NCBI GenBank assembly: GCA_964408805.1
Contig: CAYPAV010000011.1
Location: 62,001-126,000 of the forward strand
Direction of reading: 5' to 3'
Origin: CAYPAV01 sp964408805
Lineage (GTDB): Bacteria > Pseudomonadota > Alphaproteobacteria > UBA8366
Length of the DNA stretch: 64,000 nucleotides
Below the pieces are notes generated by a model that saw only the letters and a program-made list of their open reading frames with translations, did no database searches and was not told the DNA's origin. A program made the position numbers and the translations under genes. Shown in pieces: positions 1-9,315 of this stretch (positions are counted from its first letter, which is position 1; each line of letters starts with the position of its first letter).

Positions 1-291
1 CGCGTTGCCACGATCAGCTATGACGGGGTGGGCGCCCTCTCGCGCTTTTCGAAACGGCGCAAATCGAAGCTGATCCATCTCGCCGATCCGCGGTCGGAGG
101 CGATCCGGGCCTTCGGCGTCCTCAACCCGAACTATCCGCCGGGCAGTCCGGGTCACGGCGTCGCCGTGCCGATCGTCTTCGCGATCGGACCGGACGGCGT
201 GATCACCCACCGGTTTTCGGTCGGGAACTACCAGGACCGACCGGATATCGGCCGAGTTATGGAGGTGCTGCGCGCCGGATTGGCCAAATAG
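1..291 (+). CDS. Peroxiredoxin/AhpC-TSA-like redoxin, C-terminal part
   Basis: The reading frame is open from the first base of the window, so the N-terminus, including any peroxidatic cysteine, lies outside. The visible 96 residues look like the second half of a thioredoxin fold: a segment with ADPRSEAIRAFGV, a loop with a VPIVFAIGPDG beta strand (the usual cis-Pro and central strand region), then ITHRFSVGNY and a C-terminal helix. This matches the AhpC/TSA or redoxin family, which reduces peroxides or handles thiols in the cytoplasm. No cysteine is visible in this part, so a resolving cysteine is either absent or upstream. The stop lies one base from the converging CoA-transferase gene. The family call rests on fold-typical motifs only. 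Confidence 0.7.
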   Translation, partial: RVATISYDGVGALSRFSKRRKSKLIHLADPRSEAIRAFGVLNPNYPPGSPGHGVAVPIVFAIGPDGVITHRFSVGNYQDRPDIGRVMEVLRAGLAK

Positions 292-292
292 G

Positions 293-1501
293 CTATATGA
301 TTCCGTTATCCAAGAGCGCGCTTATTTCTTCATCTGAAAAGCCGAGCTCCGACCCATAGATTTCTTCATTATGGGCGCCCAATGCGGCGCCCAGCCATTC
401 GATGCCGCCCGGTGTTGCACTCATCCGGGGGACGACGTCCTGCATCGCGATCTCGCCGCCGGCGCGGGCATCGTCGATGAATTGGATGTTGCCGCGGAAT
501 TTGTATTGCGGATCCTCGAAGATCTCGTCGATGCCGTAGACCGACCCGCAGGGCACCTGTGCGGCCTCACATTCCCGCAGCAGGTCATCGCGGTCGAGGC
601 CGCTGGACCAATGGGTCACCGCCGCGTCGACTTCGTTTCGCAGGCGATCCCGGGCCGGATAGGTGCCCCACTTCCCGTCGCCCGCGACCTCGGGCATGCC
701 CATCAGGGCGGCCAGCCGTTCGAAGATCTTGTCGGACGTGCAGGCGACCGCGACCCAGCGACCGTCCTTGGTCGGATAATGGCTGTGCGGTACCGCGTTC
801 TTCATCGCCGGGCCCATGCGCTGGCGAATGAACCCGTTTTGGTGATAGGCGCCGGGTAGCTCGTCGAGAAAGCGGAAGATCGGCTCGTAAAGGCCGATAT
901 CGATATATTGCCCCTCGCCGGTCGTCTCGCGCGCCCGAATCGCCGCAAGCGCGCCGAAGGCCCCGTAGAGTCCCGCCAGATAGTCCGGAATGGTCGGCGA
1001 GCCGGGCGTCGACGGCGGTCGGTCCGGGTCGCCGGCCAGGAAGGAGAGCCCGCCGAAGGCATTGGCGATCCGCCCGAAGCCGGGCCGATTCGCGTTCGGT
1101 CCGGTCTGGCCGTAGCCGGTGATCCGCACCATGACGAGGCGCGGGTTCACCGCCTGCAGCGTCTCCCAGCCGAGGCCCCAACCCTCGAGCGTGCCGGTCT
1201 GGAAATTCTCGACCAGGATATCGGCGGTTTCCACAAGCTTTTTCAGGATTTCGGCCCCTTCGGGCTTCCTGAGGTCGAGGGTAATTGCCTTCTTGTTGCG
1301 GCTTTCAGTCAACCAGACGATCGAATCGCCGGAGTCCGTGGCCGTACCGAACTTCCGCAAGGGGTCGCCGACATTGGGCAGTTCGACCTTGATCACCTCG
1401 GCGCCGAACTCCGCCAGCTGGGTGGCGCAAAAGGGTCCGGCGAGAAAGTTCGCGATGTCGAGAACCCGCAGCCCTTCAAGCGGCTTGATAGCGTCGGTCA
1501 T
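293..1501 (-). CDS. CaiB/BaiF family (family III) CoA-transferase
   Basis: A 402-residue family III CoA-transferase, normal length for the family, which moves CoA between carboxylic acids. The N-terminus has the usual LEGLRVLDIANFLAGPF strand and GAEVIKVE. The expected catalytic aspartate lies in IPDYLAGLYGAFGA at about residue 173, with a TGEGQYIDIGLYE segment after it. I chose the ATG at 1501 over the GTG at 1516 because an AAGGAG ribosome site sits 7 bases before 1501 and would fall inside the longer form. It is the last gene of the minus-strand hydantoinase operon, 18 bases after hyuA, so it may activate the acid made or used by those enzymes. The substrate cannot be read from the sequence. 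Confidence 0.9.
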   Translation of the reverse strand: MTDAIKPLEGLRVLDIANFLAGPFCATQLAEFGAEVIKVELPNVGDPLRKFGTATDSGDSIVWLTESRNKKAITLDLRKPEGAEILKKLVETADILVENFQTGTLEGWGLGWETLQAVNPRLVMVRITGYGQTGPNANRPGFGRIANAFGGLSFLAGDPDRPPSTPGSPTIPDYLAGLYGAFGALAAIRARETTGEGQYIDIGLYEPIFRFLDELPGAYHQNGFIRQRMGPAMKNAVPHSHYPTKDGRWVAVACTSDKIFERLAALMGMPEVAGDGKWGTYPARDRLRNEVDAAVTHWSSGLDRDDLLRECEAAQVPCGSVYGIDEIFEDPQYKFRGNIQFIDDARAGGEIAMQDVVPRMSATPGGIEWLGAALGAHNEEIYGSELGFSDEEISALLDNGII

Positions 1502-1519
1502 GGCGGTCTCCTTCACTGA

Positions 1520-3571
1520 TCATTCGGTGTCGCGTTCGATCGTAATATACCCCTCCGGTGCCCGCACGGCCGACCACCCGGGCGGCACCACCACCGTGGT
1601 GTCGGGTTCCTCGATTACTAGGGGGCCGGGCGTGGGGGTCGGCAGGTCGGCGCGCGTGAGAATGCGCGCCGTTTGCGTGCCGATCTCGGGACCGAAATAG
1701 ACCTCGCGCGTTCCCGCGCCACCTTGTTCGGAAGCGATCCCATAAAGGGCGGCAAAATCGAGGCGGTCGGCCGACGCCGTCGCTCGGAGACGCAAGTTGA
1801 CCAGCTCGACCGGGTCATCGGAGACATATCCATAGGACTGCCGATGCACTTCGGTGAAGGCGGCGGCTAGGACCGGCTTCGGGTCCTCGGTGCCGAAATC
1901 CCGGAAAGGCAAGGTGATCTCGGAAACCTGATAGCCGTATTTGAGATCGACCTGAAAGTCGATCCGCATGTCGGCCTGGTCGATCCCCTCACCGGCCAGT
2001 TCACGGACAGCCCGTGCTTCCAGCTCCTCGAAACCTCGCCGGATCTCCTCCGCTTCGAGCGAGTCCAGCGGGCGCGCAATGCTGCGGATGTAGTCATGGC
2101 GATAATCCGCGAGCAGCAGCCCCAACGCGCTAAAGAGCCCCGGATAGATGGGTACATGGACGGTGCCGATCGCCAGGCTGTCGGCGAGCGCAGCGGCATG
2201 GATCGGCCCGGCGCCCCCGAAGGGGATGAGCGCGAATTCCCGTGGATCGCGCCCGCGCTCGGTCGAGACCGCGCGAAGGGCGCGCATCATGGTGGCGTTG
2301 GCGACCTGGACGATGCCGTGGGCGGCGGGCAGCACCTCAAGGCCGAGCGGGGTCGCGATCTCGGCCTCGATCGCGGCCCACGCGGCCCCCCGATCGATCG
2401 ACAGGGTCGCGTCGGCAATGGCGCCCGGATTCATATAGCCGAGCACGACATTGGCATCCGTCACCGTCGGTCGGTCGCCACCCCGGCCATAGCAGACCGG
2501 TCCCGGCTCAGCACCCGCGCTGACCGGCCCGACCCGAAGCGCGCCGCCGTCATCGATCCAGGCGATACTGCCGCCTCCCGCTCCGACTTCCGCGATATCG
2601 AGCCAAGGTACGCGAAGCGCATGACCGCCGCCGCCGAAGAGCTGCGTTGTCATGGTCGCCCCGCCGCCGACCTCGCCGCCCGGCTTCTCCAATGGCGTTC
2701 CGTCCTCGATCAGGCAGGCTTTCGCCGTGGTGCCGCCCATGTCGAAGCTCAACACCTTGGCGAAACCGTGCGCGTCGGCGAATTTCGCCGCCGCCAACAC
2801 ACCCGCTGCGGGCCCCGATTCGATCATATAGGCGGGCCGCCGCCGCGCCGCCGCCGCAGACATGATGCCGCCATTCGACTGCATGATGAGGAGCCGCTCG
2901 CTGAACGTCGCGAGATGGCCTTCGAGACGATCGAGATAGCGCCGCACGATCGGGATCAGAGAGGCGTTGATTACGGTTGTGCTGGTGCGCTCGTATTCGC
3001 GGATTTCGGGGTGAATTTCCGACGAAAGGCAGACCACCATCTCCGGCGCCATCTCGGCGATCAAGTCGCCCAAGACGGCCTCGTGGGCCGGGTTGAGATA
3101 GGCGTTCACGAGCGCCACTGTGATCGCCTCGACATCCGCGTCCAGCAGGCGCTCGATCTCGGACCTAGCGGCATCGAGATCGATTGGACGCTCGACCTCG
3201 CCGTCGCCGAGGATCCGTTCGTCGATCTCGCGCCTGAGGTGGCGCGGCACCAGCGGCGGCAATCGCTCCCAGGTGTTGTCGTAGATGTTGGGGCGCCGCT
3301 GTCCGCGCATCTCCAGCTCGTCGCGAAAACCCCGCGTCGCCAGCAGACCGGTCGCCGCCACCGTCCCCTCGATCACCGCGTTGGAGGCGATCGTGGTGCC
3401 GTGGACGAAGCCTTCGACCTTCGCCGCGGGGTCGGTCTCGCGGACGGTCCGCGCGATGTCCTCGCCGACCCGGTCGAGAAGCGAGAGCACCTTCGCCGTC
3501 GTCAGGCGGCCGTCATCGTCGATCACGATGACGTCCGTGAAGGTCCCGCCGATATCGAACCCGACCCGCAT
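1520..3571 (-). CDS. Hydantoinase A / N-methylhydantoinase A family protein (copy 1)
   Basis: A 683-residue HyuA-type subunit. The N-terminus carries the actin-like nucleotide-binding motif FDIGGTFTDV at residues 5-14. Further conserved HyuA segments follow: VHGTTIASNAVIEG, EYERTSTTVINA, MQSNGGIMSA, SFDMGGTTAKACLI, GAGGGSIAW, GPVCYGRGG, ERGRDPREFALIPFGGAGP. Proteins of this family use ATP to open or activate cyclic amides (hydantoins, 5-oxoproline) or to energise carboxylation (acetone and acetophenone carboxylases), always together with a HyuB partner. It starts three bases after the stop of the upstream hyuB, so the two should be translationally coupled. Substrate is unknown. A paralogue lies at the head of the same operon. 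Confidence 0.9.
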   Translation of the reverse strand: MRVGFDIGGTFTDVIVIDDDGRLTTAKVLSLLDRVGEDIARTVRETDPAAKVEGFVHGTTIASNAVIEGTVAATGLLATRGFRDELEMRGQRRPNIYDNTWERLPPLVPRHLRREIDERILGDGEVERPIDLDAARSEIERLLDADVEAITVALVNAYLNPAHEAVLGDLIAEMAPEMVVCLSSEIHPEIREYERTSTTVINASLIPIVRRYLDRLEGHLATFSERLLIMQSNGGIMSAAAARRRPAYMIESGPAAGVLAAAKFADAHGFAKVLSFDMGGTTAKACLIEDGTPLEKPGGEVGGGATMTTQLFGGGGHALRVPWLDIAEVGAGGGSIAWIDDGGALRVGPVSAGAEPGPVCYGRGGDRPTVTDANVVLGYMNPGAIADATLSIDRGAAWAAIEAEIATPLGLEVLPAAHGIVQVANATMMRALRAVSTERGRDPREFALIPFGGAGPIHAAALADSLAIGTVHVPIYPGLFSALGLLLADYRHDYIRSIARPLDSLEAEEIRRGFEELEARAVRELAGEGIDQADMRIDFQVDLKYGYQVSEITLPFRDFGTEDPKPVLAAAFTEVHRQSYGYVSDDPVELVNLRLRATASADRLDFAALYGIASEQGGAGTREVYFGPEIGTQTARILTRADLPTPTPGPLVIEEPDTTVVVPPGWSAVRAPEGYITIERDTE

Positions 3572-3574
3572 GCC

Positions 3575-5323
3575 CTAATCACCTGTCTCGCCGCGCCGCG
3601 CCGCGGTGGCCGGCCAGTCGATCTGCAAGGTTTCGGGGTCGAGAACGACACCGTAATCCGCCGCCGCCGCCGTGATCGAAAGTTTCTCGTCGCGAACGTC
3701 GTCCCGCACCCGTTCGGGATCGCGCTGGAGAGGGTCGCCATGTCCGCCCGCACCCGCAATCACGTGATGCAGTGCCTCGCCCGGTTCGACATCGAGATGA
3801 TAATGCGCGCTTTTCGGCAGCTCGGTCGTCTCGTCGCCCGCGCGGAGTTCGTTGTTGGAGAGCCCGCCCGGCCCGCCGCCCGCCATGCCGTCGTTGGGGC
3901 GCACCAGCCGGTTGGTGCGGATCATCACCTTCCCCGGCCGGCGGAACCGCCAGGTCTTGTATATCGAGAGCGAGCCCCGATACCGGCCCGGCCCGCCGCT
4001 GTCCGGTACATAGCCGAAGCCATCGACGACGACGGGATATTCGCGCTCCATCAGCTCCGCCGGCACCGTGCCGTAGGACCCGAACGAGATGGGGGCGATC
4101 CCGTCGATGCCGTCCTGCCGGGGCCGCCCGCCCCAGCCGCCGAAAAAGATGTCCATCAGCGCGAATTCGCCGCCGTCGTCACGCCGGCCAGTGAAGTGCA
4201 GCACGTCGCCGCCTTCGCCCGGAATTGGCAGTTTCTCGGGCAGCGCCTGCGCCAGGACCCGGGCCAGCATATCCATCACCCGAAAGAACAGCGGCGCTCG
4301 GCCGCCCACCGCGGCCGGAAAGCGGGGGTTCACCAGCGAGCCCTCGGGTAGAATGATTTCGATCGGCCGCGCCAGCCCCTCGTTGATCAAGACATCGGGT
4401 CCGACGATCCCCTTGATCGCATCCAACACCGTGGCCTTGGTCATGCATTCCGGCAGATTGATGGCCCCCGCCGCCTGCGGTGCCGTCCCGGTGAGGTCGA
4501 AGACCAGCCGTTCGCCATCGGCCCGCATGGTCAGTTTCAGCGGAAAGGCGGTGCCCTCTGTTCCAAAGCCATCGTCCTCGAAGATGTCCTCGTGGAGATA
4601 CTCACCGTGCGGTACCTCGGCCACCGCGCGGCGGGTCGCGCGTTCGGAATAATCGATCAGGTAGTCGACCGTGGCATCCAGCGTCTCCAGACCGTATTTT
4701 TCGAGCAGGTTCGCAAGCTCCTGCTCGCCCCGTCGGCAGCCGGCGATCTTGGCATCGAGATCGCCGAGCCATTCCTCGCCCATCCGCACATTGGCCAGGA
4801 TGGTGTCGCGGAGCGGAAGGTTGAGCACGCCCGCCTCGTAGAGCTTGAGAATGGGAAGGCGAAGACCTTCCTCGAAGGTCTCGCCGCATTGACTGCTGAG
4901 GCCGCCCGGGAACCGCCCGCCGATATCGGTGTGATGGGAGTAGGAGACCGCGTAGGCGACCAGTTGCTCGCGCCAGAAAGCGGGAACGATGACGACCACG
5001 TCCGGCATGTGGGTGACGCCGGCATAGGGATCGTTCATCACGATGACGTCGCCCGGTCGGAAGCTGCCCTCGTACTTCGCCAAGAGACAGGCCATGGTGT
5101 CCATGAAGAAGGCGATCTGGAACGGGGCGGCGTAACCCTGGCCGATGACCCGGCCCTTGCCGTCGCAAAGCGCCGTCGCGAAATCGCCTGTCTTCACCAT
5201 CGCCGAGCGGCCGGTCTTCCAGACGGCGATGGCCATCTCCTCGGTGATTGCGGCAAGCTCGTTCTTCACCACCTCGACCAGAATGGGATCGAAGCCGGGC
5301 GGATGCGTCGGCGTATCGTTCAT
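3575..5323 (-). CDS. Hydantoinase B family protein (copy 1)
   Basis: A 582-residue HyuB-type subunit, full length for the family. It begins FDPILVEVVKNELAAITEEM and has the family motif NDPYAGVTHMPD, the SHHTDIGGRFPGG segment that includes likely metal ligands, GGRAPLFFRVMDM and a C-terminal GGPGRYRGSL. HyuB pairs with HyuA to form hydantoinase, oxoprolinase or carboxylase complexes in the cytoplasm. Its ATG overlaps the stop of the preceding hyuB copy by four bases (ATGA), which suggests translational coupling. The two HyuB proteins are clearly related but diverged, so they are more likely two subunit types than a recent duplication. Confidence 0.9.
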   Translation of the reverse strand: MNDTPTHPPGFDPILVEVVKNELAAITEEMAIAVWKTGRSAMVKTGDFATALCDGKGRVIGQGYAAPFQIAFFMDTMACLLAKYEGSFRPGDVIVMNDPYAGVTHMPDVVVIVPAFWREQLVAYAVSYSHHTDIGGRFPGGLSSQCGETFEEGLRLPILKLYEAGVLNLPLRDTILANVRMGEEWLGDLDAKIAGCRRGEQELANLLEKYGLETLDATVDYLIDYSERATRRAVAEVPHGEYLHEDIFEDDGFGTEGTAFPLKLTMRADGERLVFDLTGTAPQAAGAINLPECMTKATVLDAIKGIVGPDVLINEGLARPIEIILPEGSLVNPRFPAAVGGRAPLFFRVMDMLARVLAQALPEKLPIPGEGGDVLHFTGRRDDGGEFALMDIFFGGWGGRPRQDGIDGIAPISFGSYGTVPAELMEREYPVVVDGFGYVPDSGGPGRYRGSLSIYKTWRFRRPGKVMIRTNRLVRPNDGMAGGGPGGLSNNELRAGDETTELPKSAHYHLDVEPGEALHHVIAGAGGHGDPLQRDPERVRDDVRDEKLSITAAAADYGVVLDPETLQIDWPATAARRGETGD

Positions 5324-7077
5324 GAAGCGCCTCGCTTCGCCCGCAAGGCGGTCGTCGCCGACCGGTCGAGACCGCCCGCGGCATCGATCACGACGCCATA
5401 TTCGCGCGCCGCGTAGTCGGCGGTCAGCTTCTCGTCGAGCACGTCCTCGAGGACCGATTCCGGATCGCGCTCGAAGGGATCGCCGTAGCCGCCACCGCCG
5501 GGTTGGGTATGGGTCAGCGCTTCGCCCGGGGTCACGCGTTCATGGACGACCATCTCGCGGGCAAGCTCCCGGCCATCATCGGGATCGCGTTCGACGACGG
5601 CGCCGAACGCGGTGCCTTCACCCCCGCCTTCCAGGCCATAGGGCACGGATTTTACCCGGCAGTTCCGCAGCATCACCTGGCCGTCCCGCAGGAACCGCCA
5701 TTTCCGGTAGACCGAGAGGGCGCCCCGGTATTTCCCGGCGCCGCCGGTATCGGGCACGAAGCCGAACCCCTCGAGGCGGACCGGGCATTCCTGTTCGATC
5801 ATCTCGGCCGGCAGGCTGCGGGTGGCACCTCCCGCCGCCAGGGGCGTCACGCCCTCGATCCCGTCCATCGTCGGGCGGCCGCCCCAGCCGCTGGCATAGA
5901 TATCGACCAGCAGCGGCGAAGCCGCTTCCTCCGCGCCGCCCGCATCCGGTGCGAAGACGATCAGGTTCATGCCGCCCTCGCCCGCCGCATAAACGCGCGA
6001 CGGCACCGCTTCCGCCAGGGCCGCAAAGATCATATCGATGACCCGCCACATCATCATGCCGCGGGCGCCGACGGCGGCGGGAAACTCCGGGTTGAGCACG
6101 CTGCCCGGCGGGGCAACGACCTCGATCGGCGCCATCAGCCCCGCATTCGCCGGCGCGTCGGTCTCCAGGATCGAGCGCATGGCAACATAGACACAGGCCT
6201 TGGTGAGGTTGAAGGGCACATTAATGGCGCTCGCCACTTGGGGGTCGGTGCCGTCGAAATCGACCCTGACACCATCGCCCATGATCTCGAGCGCCAGGCG
6301 AAGCCGGACCCCTTCGCCGCCCAAGCCGTCATCCTCGAACAAATCCTCGCAGACATAGCGGCCGTCGGGAATGGGGGCGATGCAGGCCCGCATCGCCCGC
6401 TCGCTATAGCTTCGAAGTGCTGCGTTGCAGGTCTCGAAGACGGGGAGCGTATGACGTTCCAAAATATCGCGGATGCCAGCCGCGCCCTGCCGGCAGGCCG
6501 CAGCTTGCGCCTCGATATCGCCGAGGAGATCGTCCGGGGCCCGCACATTGGCGGCCAACAAGTCCAGCAACGACTGATTGACGACCCCCTTTTCGAACAG
6601 TTTGATTCCGGGGATGCGCACCCCTTCCTCGTAAAGCTCCGCACAGGCGACCCCCATGCCGCCCGGAAAGCGCCCGCCGATATCGGTGTGATGCGCCACG
6701 ACAGTGGAGAATCCAACCAGCGCGTCGCGCCAGAAGATCGGCATGACCAGCAAGATGTCGGGGAAATGCGAAACGCCGCCATAGGGATCGTTCGAGGCGA
6801 TAATGTCGCCGGGTGCCAAATCGTCGCCGTAGCGGTCCAACACCCAGGGCATGACCGCGGCGACGTAACCGAGGTGAATGCCGATGGTGAGGCCTTGGGC
6901 GATCAGCCGGCCTTCAGCGTCGGTCAGGGCGGTCGAAAAATCGGCGCCCTCTTTGGCGACCAAAGAGCGGGCAGTCCGCTGCATGGTGATGCCCATTTCC
7001 TCGGCGACGGCGGTCAGGTCGTTGCGCATGACCTCGATCAGGATCGGGTCGAAATCGGAAGTGCCGTCAACCACCAT
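5320..7077 (-). CDS. Hydantoinase B family protein (copy 2)
   Basis: A 585-residue HyuB-type subunit. It opens with FDPILIEVMRNDLTAVAEEMG and carries NDPYGGVSHFPD, VAHHTDIGGRFPGGMG and a C-terminal GGAGKYRGALSVYRKW stretch, all typical of HyuB. It lies 12 bases downstream of hyuA copy 2 and overlaps hyuB copy 1 by four bases. The operon therefore reads A2-B2-B1-A1-CoA transferase. As in acetophenone carboxylase, where several HyuA- and HyuB-like chains assemble, an A2B2 type of complex made from all four genes is possible; two separate AB enzymes are the alternative. Substrate not determined. Confidence 0.9.
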   Translation of the reverse strand: MVVDGTSDFDPILIEVMRNDLTAVAEEMGITMQRTARSLVAKEGADFSTALTDAEGRLIAQGLTIGIHLGYVAAVMPWVLDRYGDDLAPGDIIASNDPYGGVSHFPDILLVMPIFWRDALVGFSTVVAHHTDIGGRFPGGMGVACAELYEEGVRIPGIKLFEKGVVNQSLLDLLAANVRAPDDLLGDIEAQAAACRQGAAGIRDILERHTLPVFETCNAALRSYSERAMRACIAPIPDGRYVCEDLFEDDGLGGEGVRLRLALEIMGDGVRVDFDGTDPQVASAINVPFNLTKACVYVAMRSILETDAPANAGLMAPIEVVAPPGSVLNPEFPAAVGARGMMMWRVIDMIFAALAEAVPSRVYAAGEGGMNLIVFAPDAGGAEEAASPLLVDIYASGWGGRPTMDGIEGVTPLAAGGATRSLPAEMIEQECPVRLEGFGFVPDTGGAGKYRGALSVYRKWRFLRDGQVMLRNCRVKSVPYGLEGGGEGTAFGAVVERDPDDGRELAREMVVHERVTPGEALTHTQPGGGGYGDPFERDPESVLEDVLDEKLTADYAAREYGVVIDAAGGLDRSATTALRAKRGAS

Positions 7078-7089
7078 CGCCGGTCCTCT

Positions 7090-9162
7090 CTATCCGTCTC
7101 GCTCGGCGACCAAATTGCCGAGATCGTCGACGCGGCCGGTCCAGCCGGGCGGCACGACGATCGTGGTGTCGAATTCCTCGACGATGAACGGCCCCGCGAT
7201 ACGGCCCCGCGCGCGAAGGGAGGCGCGGGTCAGAAGAGCCGCTTCATATGTGCCTGCTTGCGGACCGAAATAGGCGGAGCGCGTACCTTCCTGGAGTTCG
7301 GCGCTGGCTTCGGCCTCGAAATGCCGGCCGAGATCCGTGAAATCGAGGCTCCGCGCCGGCGCCGTCACCTTCAGGCGAAGGCTGACGAGTCCCACCGGGT
7401 CCTCGGGGCGCTGATACCCGTAGGTGCGTTCGTGTTCGGCATGAAACGCCGCCAACAACCGTTCCGGCAGTTCGGCGGCCGCGGCGTCGGGGACCGGGAT
7501 CGTCAGTTCGGAACTTTGCCGGGCATAACGAAGATCGACGGCGTAGTCGAATTTCGCCGCCGGATCTTCGACCTCCGTCCGGCCGCGCTCGCCGAGCCCA
7601 TCGAGCAAAACCCGTAACTCCGCGCCGTCGAAATCGCCAAGCTCGCCCGTGACACTTTGAACGAAGTCATGGCGCGCATCCGCCATCAACAGCCCCATTG
7701 CGCTGAACAATCCCGGAAAGAGCGGCACGTAAACCCGCTTGATGCCGAGCCCGCCCGCCATCTCCATGGCATGGATGGCCCCCGATCCGCCAAAGGCGAT
7801 CAGGGTGAAATCACGGGGATCGCGGCCGCGCTCGGTGGTTACCGCGCGAATGGCCCGGCTCATCGTCGCATTGGCGACCCGGTGCACGCCGTGGGCCGCA
7901 TCGAGCGGCGTTAGGCCCAGCGGGTCGGCCAGGTCCCGCGCGACGGCCGTCGCCGCGGCCTTACCGTCGATCGGTACCGAGCCGCCGGCGATGGCTTCGG
8001 GGTTCATGTAGCCGAGCACCACATTGGCATCGGTGATCGTGGGCGCCACATCGCCCCGCCCATAGCAGGCGGGACCGGGCTCGGCACCCGCACTCTTCGG
8101 GCCGACCCGAAGCGCACCCCCTTCATCGACCCAGGCGAGCGAGCCGCCGCCGGCGCCCACCTCGGCGATATCGTAGGCCGGCACCCGCACCGCATAGCCC
8201 GCACCCCGGCTCAACCGGCCGGCGATGTTGATCCCGGCACCGACCTCGCCTTCGGCGGTCTCGAGTGGCCTGCCGTTCTCGATCAGGCATGCCTTAGCGG
8301 TGGTGCCGCCCATGTCGAAGGCGACGACGCGCTCCAACCCCGCCGCCCGGGCCAGGCTCGCCCCCGCCAGCACGCCCGCCGCCGGTCCGGATTCGATCAT
8401 GTGTACGGGGCGCCGCCGGGTCTGCGTCGTGTTCATCACCCCGCCGTTCGATTGCATGATCCGAAGCGGCGGGGAAAAGCGCGACAGCTGATCCTCGAGC
8501 TGATCGAGATAACGTCCCACGACCGGCATTAAATAAGCGTTGAGGGCGGTCGTGGACATGCGCTCGTATTCCCGGACCTCTGGCAATACCTCGGAAGACG
8601 TGCTGACCGCCGCCTTCGGCAGACGGGCGCGAATTTTTTCGGCGACCGCGCGCTCATGGGCGTCGTTGGCATAGGCGTGCAGGAAAACGACGGCGACCGC
8701 CTCGACGCTCTGGTCCGCCAGGCGTTCGATCGCGGCGTCGACGGCCGCCAGATCGAGCGGCGTCTCGACCGCCCCCGTCACGGTCAGACGTTCGGCCACT
8801 TCGAGCCGGCGGCGGCGTGGAACAAGCGGCGGAATGCGTACCCAAAAGACATCGTAAATGCTCGGCCGGGCGAGGCGGCGAATCTCCAGCTCGTCGCGGA
8901 ATCCCTGGGTCGTGATCAGGCCGGTGACGGCGCCCGCACCTTCGAGGACCGCATTAGAGGCCACCGTCGTGCCGTGGACGATCGCGACGACCTCCCCGGC
9001 GGCATCCGCCCGGGCCTCATCGATACAGCGGCCGACATCGGCGCCGACCGATTCCGGCAGCGTCAGAATCTTGGCGGTGAAGAACCCGCCCCTTTCGTCC
9101 GCCACGATGACGTCGGTAAAGGTGCCGCCAATATCGAATGCGACCCGTAACCCCGCTTCCAC
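7090..9162 (-). CDS. Hydantoinase A / N-methylhydantoinase A family protein (copy 2)
   Basis: A 690-residue HyuA-type subunit and first gene of the operon. The nucleotide-binding motif FDIGGTFTDVIVADE lies at residues 9-23. VHGTTVASNAVLEG, MQSNGGVMNT, AFDMGGTTAKACLI, GAGGGSLAWVDEGGALRVGP and ERGRDPRDFTLIAFGGSG follow in family order. It shares these blocks with hyuA copy 1, but the rest is diverged. The gene is divergent from the threonine dehydratase gene, so the operon promoter should lie in the roughly 150-base gap between 9163 and 9315; no convincing -35/-10 pair was identified there. Confidence 0.9.
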   Translation of the reverse strand: MEAGLRVAFDIGGTFTDVIVADERGGFFTAKILTLPESVGADVGRCIDEARADAAGEVVAIVHGTTVASNAVLEGAGAVTGLITTQGFRDELEIRRLARPSIYDVFWVRIPPLVPRRRRLEVAERLTVTGAVETPLDLAAVDAAIERLADQSVEAVAVVFLHAYANDAHERAVAEKIRARLPKAAVSTSSEVLPEVREYERMSTTALNAYLMPVVGRYLDQLEDQLSRFSPPLRIMQSNGGVMNTTQTRRRPVHMIESGPAAGVLAGASLARAAGLERVVAFDMGGTTAKACLIENGRPLETAEGEVGAGINIAGRLSRGAGYAVRVPAYDIAEVGAGGGSLAWVDEGGALRVGPKSAGAEPGPACYGRGDVAPTITDANVVLGYMNPEAIAGGSVPIDGKAAATAVARDLADPLGLTPLDAAHGVHRVANATMSRAIRAVTTERGRDPRDFTLIAFGGSGAIHAMEMAGGLGIKRVYVPLFPGLFSAMGLLMADARHDFVQSVTGELGDFDGAELRVLLDGLGERGRTEVEDPAAKFDYAVDLRYARQSSELTIPVPDAAAAELPERLLAAFHAEHERTYGYQRPEDPVGLVSLRLKVTAPARSLDFTDLGRHFEAEASAELQEGTRSAYFGPQAGTYEAALLTRASLRARGRIAGPFIVEEFDTTIVVPPGWTGRVDDLGNLVAERDG

Positions 9163-9315
9163 GCCGTCTTCCTTGCCCTGCTGTCGCCGAAGAGGGATTT
9201 ATGCCTGGAGGTCGTCAGGTCGACGGGTGTTTGCCTCGCCTTGATCTCGCCTCCGAAGCCCGCTAAGCAATGCGCCCGCGCGAAGTCGACGAAGGTCCAA
9301 GGGGAGCCGAAGACC

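Noticed and set aside
2096..4351. A very long plus-strand open frame opposite the hydantoinase genes
   Set aside because: It is antisense to two clear HyuA/HyuB genes, rich in Arg/Asp/His of the shadow type, and has no recognisable domain.
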